Assembly (NCBI RefSeq): GCF_048571125.1
Contig: NZ_CP182343.1
Location: 1,054,001-1,118,000, forward strand
DNA: 64,000 nt
From: Arcobacter siniprincipis
GTDB lineage: Bacteria > Campylobacterota > Campylobacteria > Campylobacterales > Arcobacteraceae
Direction: 5' to 3'
Positions within the stretch are counted from its first letter, which is position 1. Every line of letters starts with the position of its first letter. Positions 36,035 through 44,404 of this stretch are shown in pieces. The position numbers and the translations under genes are program-made. The notes beneath the pieces are model-generated. The model ran no database searches, was not told where the DNA came from, and saw only the letters and a program-made list of their open reading frames with translations.

Positions 36035-36754
36035 TTGGCTTTAAAATCAATTCAATACGATAATAAAACTTTTGATATCTCATATGAAATAATAAATCAA
36101 TCTTCAAAAAAAGATATTGTTATTCTTCATGGTTGGGGTTCAAATAAAGATATCATGAGTAAAAACTTCAAAAGCTATTTGCCAAGTTTTAGACAAATAT
36201 ATGTTGACCTACCAGGTTTTGGAAAAAGTCCTACTCAATATGTACTTACAACAGATGATTATACAAATATTATGGAGATATTTTTAAAATCTATTTCTGC
36301 TTCAAAAGATACAATTATAGGACACTCATATGGTGGAAAAGTTGCCACAAAATTAAATCCCAAAAATCTTATACTTCTAAGTAGTGCTGGAATAGTAGAA
36401 GAAAAATCAGCAAAAGTAAAAAGAAAAATCAAAATGGCTAAGTTATTTAAATCCTTAGGATTAGGTGGTATTACTAAGATTTTTAGAAGTAAAGATGTGG
36501 ATAATATGAGTGAAAATATGTATGAGACTTTTAAAAATGTACTAAATGAAGATTTTACAGAAGAGTTTAAAAACTTTTCTGGAAAAGCATATATATTTTG
36601 GGGGAAAAGTGATACTGCTGTTTCTTTAGAATCTGGTAAAAAAATTGCCTCACTTATAAAAAACAGTGAATTTAAATCATATGAAGGGACTCATTTTTTC
36701 TTTGTTGAACATGCAAAAGATATAAGTGAGAGAGTAGAAAATGGAATACTTTAA
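36035..36754 (+). CDS. Alpha/beta hydrolase
   Basis: A 239-residue hydrolase with an oxyanion segment LHGWGSNKD, nucleophile elbow GHSYGG, acid in WGKSD and a final catalytic His in GTHFFFVEH. TTG start at 36035, three bases after ddl. Sits between ddl and murF and overlaps murF by 14 bases, an arrangement seen in other Campylobacterota. Substrate unknown. Confidence 0.88.
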   Translation: MALKSIQYDNKTFDISYEIINQSSKKDIVILHGWGSNKDIMSKNFKSYLPSFRQIYVDLPGFGKSPTQYVLTTDDYTNIMEIFLKSISASKDTIIGHSYGGKVATKLNPKNLILLSSAGIVEEKSAKVKRKIKMAKLFKSLGLGGITKIFRSKDVDNMSENMYETFKNVLNEDFTEEFKNFSGKAYIFWGKSDTAVSLESGKKIASLIKNSEFKSYEGTHFFFVEHAKDISERVENGIL

Positions 36755-38177
36755 TATATTTACACATTTAGTTTTAGTTATGTCACTTGGTTGGTATTTG
36801 ATTACCAATTTACAATGGTATAGCTATAAGTTAGAAAGAGTTGTCTTTAAGCATCATAAACTGCATTGGCATATCATATATTTTGTAACACCTTTTGTAA
36901 TGTATTATTTATTGCCATCCTTATACTTTTTGATATATTTTTATGCTTTATATTTACCTTTATTGATTTTATGGAATATGAAACTTGATAAACCTTTGGT
37001 TTTAACTTCACGGGTTCAAAGATTCTTGGCGATACTTTTATTTGTAACATTTAGTATAAGTCTTTTATGTTTTGTAAGTGAAAATTGTAAATCTGCTGGT
37101 ATTTTTATTCCACTATTTATAGCTTATTTGGTCTCTTTTTCATTGGAAAGAATATTTTTTATCTCTTTTAAACATAGAGCTAAAAAAAGACTTCAAGGTA
37201 TAAAGAATTTAAAAATCATAGCAATTACTGCATCATATGGAAAAACATCTATAAAGAACTATTTATACCAAATACTTAAGTCAAAGTTCAATGCCTATAA
37301 AACTCCAAGAAGTGTAAATACCCTAGCAGGACTTGTTTTAGATGTAAACAGAGACCTACCTGAAAATACACAGATATACATAGCAGAAGCAGGGGCTAGA
37401 ATGCAAGGCGATATAGAAGAGATATCAAACTTCTTGCACCAAGATTATGCGATCTTAGGACAAGTAGGTGAACAACATATAGAGTATTTCAAAACCTTAG
37501 ATAATATTATCCACACAAAAATGGAAATTCTAAAATCACCAAAAATGATAAAAGCTTTTGTACATGAATCTGTACCAATTTTAGACTATTCAAAAATAGA
37601 AAAGTTCCCAAATGATTTAAACATAACAAAAAGTAATCTAGATGGAATCTGGTTTGATGTTAATATTGATGGGAAACAAGAGCATTTTTATGCACCAATA
37701 CTTGGAAGTTTCAACGCAGTAAATCTAACAGCTTGTATTCTTATGGCAAAAGAGTTAGGTATGAGTATAGATCAAATCAAAATAGCCCTAGATAAAATTA
37801 AGCCAGTAGAACATAGACTTCAAAAAATAGAAGCTGGTGGAAAAGTAATCATTGATGATAGTTTTAATGGAAATTTTGAAGGTATGCTTGAAGCTGTAAA
37901 TCTTTGTAGTGAATACAAAGGAAGAAAAGTAATCATAACTCCAGGTCTTGTAGAATCAACAGATGAGACAAATATACTTTTAGCAAAAGAGATAAATAAA
38001 CACTTTGATTTTGTTATTTTAACTGGTTCATTAAATACTCATCTTTTTAGTGATAATATTGATAAAAATAAACAGTTTATCTTAAAAGATAAATCGAAAA
38101 TGGAAGAGACTTTAGCAGAAAAAACAAGAGCAGGGGATTTAATCCTTTTTGCAAATGACGCTCCAAACTTCATATAG
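36741..38177 (+). CDS. murF: UDP-N-acetylmuramoyl-tripeptide-D-alanyl-D-alanine ligase MurF (membrane-anchored)
   Basis: Adds D-Ala-D-Ala to the muramoyl tripeptide. 478 residues: an N-terminal region of about 140 residues with four or five membrane segments, which is unusual outside this phylum, followed by a Mur ligase core with a variant P-loop ITASYGKTSIKNYL, AEAGARMQGDIEEI, and the late MurF motif VEHRLQKIEAGGKVIIDDSF. The membrane part may hold synthesis near the inner membrane. Overlaps the hydrolase gene, suggesting coupling. Confidence 0.9.
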   Translation: MEYFNIFTHLVLVMSLGWYLITNLQWYSYKLERVVFKHHKLHWHIIYFVTPFVMYYLLPSLYFLIYFYALYLPLLILWNMKLDKPLVLTSRVQRFLAILLFVTFSISLLCFVSENCKSAGIFIPLFIAYLVSFSLERIFFISFKHRAKKRLQGIKNLKIIAITASYGKTSIKNYLYQILKSKFNAYKTPRSVNTLAGLVLDVNRDLPENTQIYIAEAGARMQGDIEEISNFLHQDYAILGQVGEQHIEYFKTLDNIIHTKMEILKSPKMIKAFVHESVPILDYSKIEKFPNDLNITKSNLDGIWFDVNIDGKQEHFYAPILGSFNAVNLTACILMAKELGMSIDQIKIALDKIKPVEHRLQKIEAGGKVIIDDSFNGNFEGMLEAVNLCSEYKGRKVIITPGLVESTDETNILLAKEINKHFDFVILTGSLNTHLFSDNIDKNKQFILKDKSKMEETLAEKTRAGDLILFANDAPNFI

Positions 38178-38185
38178 GAATTATT

Positions 38186-38683
38186 ATGGAAAGAATTTAT
38201 GCACCTTGGCGATTTGAGTATGTAACAGAAGATAAGATTGAGGGGTGTGTATTTTGTCACATTTATGAAAATCCAAATGATGATGAAAAACTAGGTGTTG
38301 TTTTTAGAGATAAAAACTGCTATGTGGTTATGAACAAATACCCATACACTCCGGGTCATATGATGGTAATCCCAAACTTTCATACAGAAAATATAGAAGA
38401 TTTAGATGATGAAGTATGGATTGAGATGTCTTTACGTGTTAAACAAGCTACAAAGATGTTAAAAGAGGTTTTAAATGCTGAGGGTATAAATATTGGTATG
38501 AATCTTAGCAAAGCTGCTGGTGCTGGTATAGCAGAGCATGTTCATTATCATCTTGTTCCAAGATGGGGAGGGGATACTAATTTTATCACTACTATAGGAG
38601 ATACTAGAGTTTATCCTGTAGATTTTGGGAAGATTTATAAGAAATTTTGTGAGAATTCAGATAAATATTTTAAAGAAAATTAA
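38186..38683 (+). CDS. HIT-family hydrolase/transferase
   Basis: A 165-residue HIT protein (histidine triad HVHYHLVPRW), with an N-terminal CVFCHI zinc-type motif and GHMMVIPNFH. Resembles AP4A phosphorylase-like HIT proteins that act on dinucleoside polyphosphates or nucleoside phosphoramidates. Nine bases after murF. Confidence 0.9.
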   Translation: MERIYAPWRFEYVTEDKIEGCVFCHIYENPNDDEKLGVVFRDKNCYVVMNKYPYTPGHMMVIPNFHTENIEDLDDEVWIEMSLRVKQATKMLKEVLNAEGINIGMNLSKAAGAGIAEHVHYHLVPRWGGDTNFITTIGDTRVYPVDFGKIYKKFCENSDKYFKEN

Positions 38684-38803
38684 TTTTATTTGTAAGTATA
38701 ATTTTACTACATGCAGAGGATGAAATTTTGGAAAATGAAAATATAAAAGAACTTCCTAATTCTTATATACAATATATTTTAAACTTGTGAAGATAGAAAA
38801 AAT

Positions 38804-39115
38804 ATGGCAAATACTTGGAATATTCCTTTATGGTTAGAATTAGAAGTTAAGCAAAGAGATAAAAAATGTGTTTATTGTAGCGTAGAGTTTACCTCTTCAA
38901 AAGTTTCTAAAAAAACTGCTCCAAGTTGGGAACATATTATTAATAATGCAAAAATAATCACAAGAGAAAACATAGCTTTATGTTGTTGTAGTTGCAATGC
39001 AAGTAAAGGACAAAAAGAACTTTCTATTTGGCTTGAATCAAAATATTGTAAGGAAAAGAGTATTAATAAAGATACTGTTTCTTTGATAATAAAACAAGCA
39101 CTTGAGAATAATTAA
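38804..39115 (+). CDS. Small HNH endonuclease
   Basis: A 103-residue protein: CVYC zinc knuckle, W-E-H-I with the first catalytic His, then CCCSCNASKG (second CxxC, the N of HNH) in the usual order of McrA-like nucleases. Stand-alone, immediately before a highly structured non-coding region, with which it may be mobile as a unit. Confidence 0.8.
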   Translation: MANTWNIPLWLELEVKQRDKKCVYCSVEFTSSKVSKKTAPSWEHIINNAKIITRENIALCCCSCNASKGQKELSIWLESKYCKEKSINKDTVSLIIKQALENN

Positions 39116-39720
39116 AAATATTTACTATATTTTTTCATGAACACCTGTCGGTCTTCGTATCTCTTACTTTTTGATCTCGAAAAAGTAAGCAAAAAAGACT
39201 GCCGAATTGATGAAGGCGAAGCTACCCTCCCAGTTTTAAATTTATTTTCTAGTCTGCGGGACTCATAAAAAAGAGTGAGTTTATCACTCTTTTTTATTCC
39301 AAACAAGTCCTCGACTTTTTCCGAAAAAAATTTAAAACTACTCGGCTTCATCAAAGGCAGGAAGAAATTCCTGTAGTTCAAACTTAAAATTCATAAATTA
39401 ATATTTAGACACCAACTCATATTACTACATCTACAGAAGCCGAGCGTTTATTTCTCTCTTTTCTAAACAAGATTGGTAACTGTCTGAGTGTTTAAAAGTT
39501 CCTAAATGGAAGTTTTAATAAGCGAGTTTTACCAATCAGAAAAGATAAAAATAATAAGTGAGGGAACCTCTGGCTTCGAAGCCGTAGTTGTTTTTGCTTA
39601 CTTTTCGTCAATACATGCGGGAACGAAGTGACTAAATCCTGAAAGGTAAAAGTAAGAAAGAGAAGAGGTTTACCTCTTCAAGAGAGAAACTTATTATTTT
39701 CAAGCCAATATAACTTTACA
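39116..39720. other. Hairpin-dense non-coding region after the HNH gene
   Basis: About 600 bases, visibly less AT-rich than the surroundings, with no supportable gene. Pairings seen: 39163-39172/39180-39189 (10 bp); CTGCC 39199-39203 plus TTGATGAAG 39207-39215 with CTTCATCAA 39346-39354 plus GGCAG 39356-39360; CTCGGCTTC 39341-39349 with GAAGCCGAG 39436-39444, competing with the previous pairing; TCTTTTCT 39457 and ATTGGTAA 39472 with TTACCAAT 39529 and AGAAAAGA 39538; palindrome GGCTTCGAAGCC 39572-39583; CTTACTTTT 39597-39605 with AAAAGTAAG 39648-39656; AAGAGGT/ACCTCTT 39663-39678. The ends reuse the CTTACTTTT arm. Could be a structured RNA or a degenerate mobile element. Confidence 0.55.
39267..39295. 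terminator. Strong hairpin inside the structured region
   Basis: Perfect 12-bp stem AAAAAAGAGTGA/TCACTCTTTTTT with loop GTTTA; terminator-like in both directions. Confidence 0.7.
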
Positions 39721-39762
39721 ATGCTATACTTAATACATAAAAACTCAATACAGGAATTAACT

Positions 39763-40122
39763 ATGATAATTAGAAAACAATTAAATGATAGAATGAGTCA
39801 AATTGTTGAATACAATGGCGTTATATACTTAGCTGGAATTGTATCTGATGATAAAGACTTAGATATAAAAGGTCAGGCTCAAAGGGTATTGGCTATGGGA
39901 GAAGAAAGATTAGCTGAAGCTGGAAGCAATAAAGACCATATCTTACGAGCTGAAATATTTGTAAAAGACATCGCTAGAGATTTTGCAGACTTTAATGAAG
40001 TCTGGGATGCTTGGGTATCAAAAGAACAACCACCTGCACGTGCTTGTGTTGAAGCAAATATGGCAAGTTCTAATACACTAGTAGAGATAATATTTACAGC
40101 AGTAAAGAGTAGAATATTATAG
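39763..40122 (+). CDS. RidA-family protein
   Basis: A 119-residue YjgF/YoaB/RidA-type protein, from ATG 39763 (site AGGAATTAA; an upstream in-frame ATG lacks one). Ends with the family pattern PPARACVEANMASSNTLVEI, where Arg is the imine-binding residue. RidA deaminates reactive enamine/imine intermediates. Encoded just before a D-amino-acid dehydrogenase-like enzyme that would create imines, a sensible pair. Confidence 0.88.
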   Translation: MIIRKQLNDRMSQIVEYNGVIYLAGIVSDDKDLDIKGQAQRVLAMGEERLAEAGSNKDHILRAEIFVKDIARDFADFNEVWDAWVSKEQPPARACVEANMASSNTLVEIIFTAVKSRIL

Positions 40123-40234
40123 TAAAAAGATTTTTTCTTTTTGCTAAACATTAAAGAAATTTATTACATCTTATTTCTTCTTGAAGTATAATACTTGCAT
40201 AGTATTATTTCAAATAAAATCTGGAGAACTATTT

Positions 40235-41476
40235 ATGAAAAGAGACACTATTATTATCGGCGCTGGAGTTGTTGGACTTATGTGTGCTTATCATTTACAT
40301 AAAGCTGGACGAAAAGTAACTATTATCGATGAAGGTGATATTACTGATTGTACATCGTTTGGAAATGCTGGATTATTATCTGCTTTTGATAAAGGATGTT
40401 TAGCTTATCCTGGTGTTATTACAAACACAATGAAGCAGATGATAAAAGGTGAATCTCCAGTAAAAGTTCATCCAAAACTTGACCCCAAACTATTTAATTG
40501 GCTTTTTAGATTTGCAGCAAGTGCAAATGAAAAGAGATTTAAAAGAACAGTTATGCTTTTTGAAAAGTATGGGGAAGATACTTTAAAATTATATGAAAAG
40601 ATGCAAAAAGAGGATAAACTAGATTTTGACTATCACAGAAAAGGTATGCTTTCTGTATTTACAGAAGATGCAAGTTATGAGAAGAAGTTAAAAGAGTGTG
40701 AATTAAAAGATAAAAAAACATATAAAATATTATCAAAAGAAGAGACAAAAGAGTATTTACCTTGTGGAAATGAGAAAATAAAAGGTTCAATTTTATTTAA
40801 TAGAAATGCTCACCTTGACCCTAAAAGAGTTATGTTTGAAACAAAAGAATTTTTAAAAAAAGAGGGTGTTGAGTTTATATTAAATGAAAAAATCATAGAT
40901 ATAAAATTTTCAAATAAAAAAGTAAAATCAGTAAGTTCACTTACAAACACTTACGAAGCAGAAAACTTTATACTTTCAACTGGTTATCAAACACTTTTAG
41001 CTGATATTAGAAAAAAAAGTTTGATGATGACACCTGCAAAAGGTTATAGTATCACTTTTTCTATGCCAAGTGAATTTAAGCCAAAAACATCAACACTGTT
41101 TAGTGATTTGTTTATAGTGATGACTCCAAGACGAGATAGTGTAAGACTTACCTCAAAATTAGAACTAGGTTCTACTGATACAAAAGTAGTAAAAGAGCAA
41201 ATAGATAGTATAAAATCAAACTTTGAAAAATACACACTTCCCTTTGAGATGAAAGAGATAAAAGAGTGGACAGGATTTAGACCACTTACTCCAAATGATA
41301 TACCACTATTTGGAAGAGATGAAGAGTATAAAAACTTAGTATATGCTATGGGAATGGGTTGGCTTGGTATGACTTTTGCTCCTAGTATTGGGAAAATAGT
41401 TAGAAAAATTATCACAAAAGATTTAGAGAATAAAAATAGCGATGATGTTTTACTTTTCTCAGGTTTTTATCAATAA
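40235..41476 (+). CDS. FAD-dependent D-amino-acid dehydrogenase-like oxidoreductase
   Basis: A 413-residue DAO-fold protein from ATG 40235 (TGGAGA site). FAD-binding GxGxxG as IIIGAGVVGLMCAYHL, CTSFGNAGLLS, and C-terminal GFRPLTPNDIPLFG with MGMGWLGMTFAPSIG. Resembles the DadA small subunit, oxidising D-amino acids to imino acids and passing electrons to the respiratory chain. The RidA-like protein upstream would hydrolyse the imine. Confidence 0.87.
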   Translation: MKRDTIIIGAGVVGLMCAYHLHKAGRKVTIIDEGDITDCTSFGNAGLLSAFDKGCLAYPGVITNTMKQMIKGESPVKVHPKLDPKLFNWLFRFAASANEKRFKRTVMLFEKYGEDTLKLYEKMQKEDKLDFDYHRKGMLSVFTEDASYEKKLKECELKDKKTYKILSKEETKEYLPCGNEKIKGSILFNRNAHLDPKRVMFETKEFLKKEGVEFILNEKIIDIKFSNKKVKSVSSLTNTYEAENFILSTGYQTLLADIRKKSLMMTPAKGYSITFSMPSEFKPKTSTLFSDLFIVMTPRRDSVRLTSKLELGSTDTKVVKEQIDSIKSNFEKYTLPFEMKEIKEWTGFRPLTPNDIPLFGRDEEYKNLVYAMGMGWLGMTFAPSIGKIVRKIITKDLENKNSDDVLLFSGFYQ

Positions 41477-41498
41477 AATAAAATATAAAAGGTTATAG

Positions 41499-42830
41499 AT
41501 GTATTCAAAACTACTATCTAAAAAGAAATATTATGGTGAAGGTAAAATCTCAGAATCAAAAAATGAAGAGTTTTATAGAAGTAGTTTCCACAAAGATTAT
41601 GATAGATTAATATTTTCAAAGTCATTTAGAAGACTTTCAAAAAAAACGCAAGTTCATCCTTTATCTAAAAATGACCATGTGCATAATAGATTGACTCATA
41701 GTTTAGAAGTTGCAAGTGTGGGAAGAAGTTTAGGATTAAGAGCTGGAGAGATATTTAAAAGAAAAAATGAGAGTATAAATCCATATGATGTGGGATATAT
41801 AGTTCAAACAGCTTGTTTGGCACATGATATTGGGAATCCACCCTTTGGACATGCAGGTGAAGAAGTTATTAAAGAGTGGTTTGCAAAAAATAAAGAAGAG
41901 AGTTTTCTAAAAGCCTTATCAAGTGATGAGTTAGATGATTTTTTAAACCTAGATGGCAATGCCCAAAGTTTTAGAATAGTATCAAAACTTGAAAACAATA
42001 GTTTTAAAGGTGGTATGAATCTTACTTTTTCTACTTTGGGAGCACTTATAAAGTATCCTTATGCTTCAAGTAATTGTAAAAAAATAGGAAAGTCAAAATT
42101 CAACTTTTTTCAAAGTGAAAAAGAGTTTTTCGAACTACTTTTTAAAGAACTTGATTTGGTAAGAAAAGATGGGACATATATGAGACATCCACTTTCTTAT
42201 TTGATGGAAGTTGCTGATGATATTTGTTATGGGTTGTTAGATTTACAAGATGCCCATGAACTTAAAATCATCACACTTAATGACACAATAAAAATCTTTG
42301 AACATATATTAGGAACCCAAGAGGTTAAAAATTCACTTGCAAATGAAAAGTATGATGATTTCCAAAGATTATCAAGATTTGTTGCCCTGTCAATCAACAA
42401 TCTTACTAATCATGCAATGGAAAAATTTGAAGAAAATTTAGAACATATCTGCAGTGAAAACCAAGAAAAAGATTTATTAACATATTTTACAAATGATGAT
42501 TTAAAGCAAGGATTATTGGTAGCAAAAAAACTAGGTCATGAAAAAGTATTTAATGAGACTAGAAAAGTAGAATTAGAACTTGGTGCTTATAATATAATTG
42601 AAACCTTGTTAGATAACCTAATAAAAGCTACTTATAGACTGCACAAATGCAAAGATGAGAAAAAGTTATCCTTTAAAGATCAAAGAGCCTTGCAACTAAT
42701 GGAAAATGATAAACCAAATAAAAACGACTCACTATACAATATGTATCAAAGAGTTATTGATTATATCGTAGGTATGACTGATAATCATGCAAAATATATT
42801 GCCCATCAATTTATTGGAATGAGTTATTAA
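41499..42830 (+). CDS. dgt: dGTP triphosphohydrolase-like HD protein
   Basis: A 443-residue HD-domain enzyme splitting dNTPs to the nucleoside and triphosphate. Diagnostic RRLSKKTQVHPL, NRLTHSLEVASVGRSLG (first His), CLAHDIGNPPFGHAGE (HD pair), and a late ADDICYGLLDLQDAHE. 22 bases after the oxidoreductase. Confidence 0.93.
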   Translation: MYSKLLSKKKYYGEGKISESKNEEFYRSSFHKDYDRLIFSKSFRRLSKKTQVHPLSKNDHVHNRLTHSLEVASVGRSLGLRAGEIFKRKNESINPYDVGYIVQTACLAHDIGNPPFGHAGEEVIKEWFAKNKEESFLKALSSDELDDFLNLDGNAQSFRIVSKLENNSFKGGMNLTFSTLGALIKYPYASSNCKKIGKSKFNFFQSEKEFFELLFKELDLVRKDGTYMRHPLSYLMEVADDICYGLLDLQDAHELKIITLNDTIKIFEHILGTQEVKNSLANEKYDDFQRLSRFVALSINNLTNHAMEKFEENLEHICSENQEKDLLTYFTNDDLKQGLLVAKKLGHEKVFNETRKVELELGAYNIIETLLDNLIKATYRLHKCKDEKKLSFKDQRALQLMENDKPNKNDSLYNMYQRVIDYIVGMTDNHAKYIAHQFIGMSY

Positions 42831-42835
42831 AATAT

Positions 42836-43083
42836 TTATTTTAATAACTCAGATGGTTCTATATTAAAAAGTTTCGCTAATTTATATACATGTTCTAAAT
42901 TAAAATGTTTTTTGTATTTTAAATTCTCACAATTAGAATAAAAAGCAACTGATTTTATACCAATTTCAAGGGCAACTTCTAATTGTTTTAATCCCTTTTC
43001 AATTCTTTTTTTTTTATGTTTTCTGATATTTTCCTATAAAAAAATTCAATTTCAATTTCAGTTGTATTATCTAATAAATTCAT
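42836..43083 (-). pseudogene. HTH (Cro/CI) regulator interrupted at an A10 tract
   Basis: Read on the minus strand, ATG 43081-43083 begins MNLLDNTTEIEIEFFYRKIS, then hits a ten-base A run (T-run 43006-43015) after which the frame shifts. The second frame continues EKGLKQLEVALEIGIKSVAF to a helix-turn-helix tail ending SELLK. One extra A (A11) or two fewer would give an intact 82-residue regulator of a type common in Arcobacteraceae. Either a phase-variable gene, a decayed gene or a sequencing error in the homopolymer. Confidence 0.75.
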
Positions 43084-43498
43084 TTCTGTATTAATTATCC
43101 TATTATTATATAATTTAAATAACCCTGTAATTATTATAGTTATAATAATTTTTATCTTTTTTGTATTAATTACCCTATTATTACATTAGCAACATAACTA
43201 TATAGATATAATAATTTTTTATCTTTATTCTATAGGATAAATATAATAATTGTTAGGATTTAATTATCTTTTTATATTCATATTTTTATTGATTTTTAAT
43301 AAATATAATAATTACTAACTTTATAATTGATGTATTATTATCCTATGGGATATAGAAATTATTATTTTATTTAATTATGATATCAATAATTAGTAATTAC
43401 TAATTACTAATTACTAATTACTAATTAGTAGTTTATCATATATTAATCATAATTGAGATGAGAAGAATGAAAAGAAATAATAAGAAATATATTTACTA
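43084..43498. repeat. AT-rich repeat field between the HTH gene and the kinase-like gene
   Basis: No gene. The motif TTA[T/C]CCTAT occurs at 43095, 43170 and 43338 on the plus strand and at 43232-43240 inverted. A 22-bp direct repeat beginning GTATTAATTA (43088 and 43163) has only three mismatches. ATAATAATT recurs at about 43142, 43208, 43242 and 43313. Could be operators of the adjacent HTH regulator. Confidence 0.6.
43394..43428. repeat. Tandem heptamer TAATTAC x5
   Basis: Five adjoining copies (last one TAATTAG) in the region before the kinase-like gene at 43499. Copy number may vary between strains and alter promoter spacing. Confidence 0.9.
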
Positions 43499-44191
43499 AT
43501 GAAAGAAAATAATTTATTGAGTAAAGAAGATTATAGAATTTTGCAGTTGGCAAATGTCATGCAAAATGTCATGTCTGAATGTAAAAATCCCTTAAATAAA
43601 ATATATACTATGTCTTCAGGTACTTTGTTAAATGCAGAAATGGGTTTAATTAATGAAGAATCTTATAAAGAGACTTTAATTACTATAAATGAAAACATTA
43701 AAAGTATACTAAATGGCATTAGTTATTTTGATATATTTTTATCAAATAAAGATGAATTGAAATCATTTAATATCAATAATGCTTTACAAAATGCAATATC
43801 CATGCACAATGAAATTTTTACAAAATACAAAATATTAGTTAAAACAAATTACTTAGCTAATAGTAATTTTACTGGTTATGAAAATGAATTAACACAAATA
43901 TTTATATGTGTATTGTCTTCGTTAATCGATATCTTAAAAAATAAGTCAAAACATAAAATAATAATAATCAAAACAGAAACAAATCAAAATAATACAAAGA
44001 TTACTATTAGAGTTACTAATGGAAATATAAATGAAACTCCTTTAGACATTGGGTTATATATATCAAAGAAAATTGTTGAAGAACATTATAAAGGAGAAAT
44101 TATAATAGAAAAAAAAAGATTTGAATTAGAAGGAAAAATATATCAAGAAATGAAGTTTATAATTAATATTAACAATAATATAGTTATTTGA
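43499..44191 (+). CDS. Degenerate histidine-kinase-like protein
   Basis: 230 residues with the layout of a kinase core but key residues lost. The H-box position reads MSECKNPLNKIYT, where relatives have a His followed by Q-x-x-x-P-L; the N-box reads QIFICVLSSLIDIL with no Asn. A G2-like IGLYISKKIVEEHYKG remains. It has no membrane or receiver domain. Probably non-phosphorylating; it may bind or sequester another kinase or a regulator. It starts without an obvious strong ribosome site. Confidence 0.65.
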   Translation: MKENNLLSKEDYRILQLANVMQNVMSECKNPLNKIYTMSSGTLLNAEMGLINEESYKETLITINENIKSILNGISYFDIFLSNKDELKSFNINNALQNAISMHNEIFTKYKILVKTNYLANSNFTGYENELTQIFICVLSSLIDILKNKSKHKIIIIKTETNQNNTKITIRVTNGNINETPLDIGLYISKKIVEEHYKGEIIIEKKRFELEGKIYQEMKFIININNNIVI

Positions 44192-44404
44192 GCTTTATTA
44201 ATAAAGTGCCCAGAAGTCTATTAAATTATTTATAATGTAAGAATTATATTTTTATATTAAAAATTTTTTTTAGGTTTTCGTTGAGAATTTTGTTTAAGTA
44301 CTTTTTTACTAAAAAGCACTTACTTAAAATAGTTAAATATTTATTTAATTGTTTTGATAAACTATTATGCTGAATAATAGTTAATTATAATTACAGGTTT
44401 TAAT

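Noticed and set aside
38728..38790. 20-codon frame starting TTG with a GAGG upstream
   Set aside because: Too short and unsupported; no leader-peptide context.
39112..39381. 89-codon minus-strand frame in the structured region
   Set aside because: Composition follows the hairpins, it overlaps the HNH stop and has no convincing ribosome site or domain.
43394..43428. Short repeat array considered as CRISPR
   Set aside because: Seven-base unit without spacers; no cas genes in the window.
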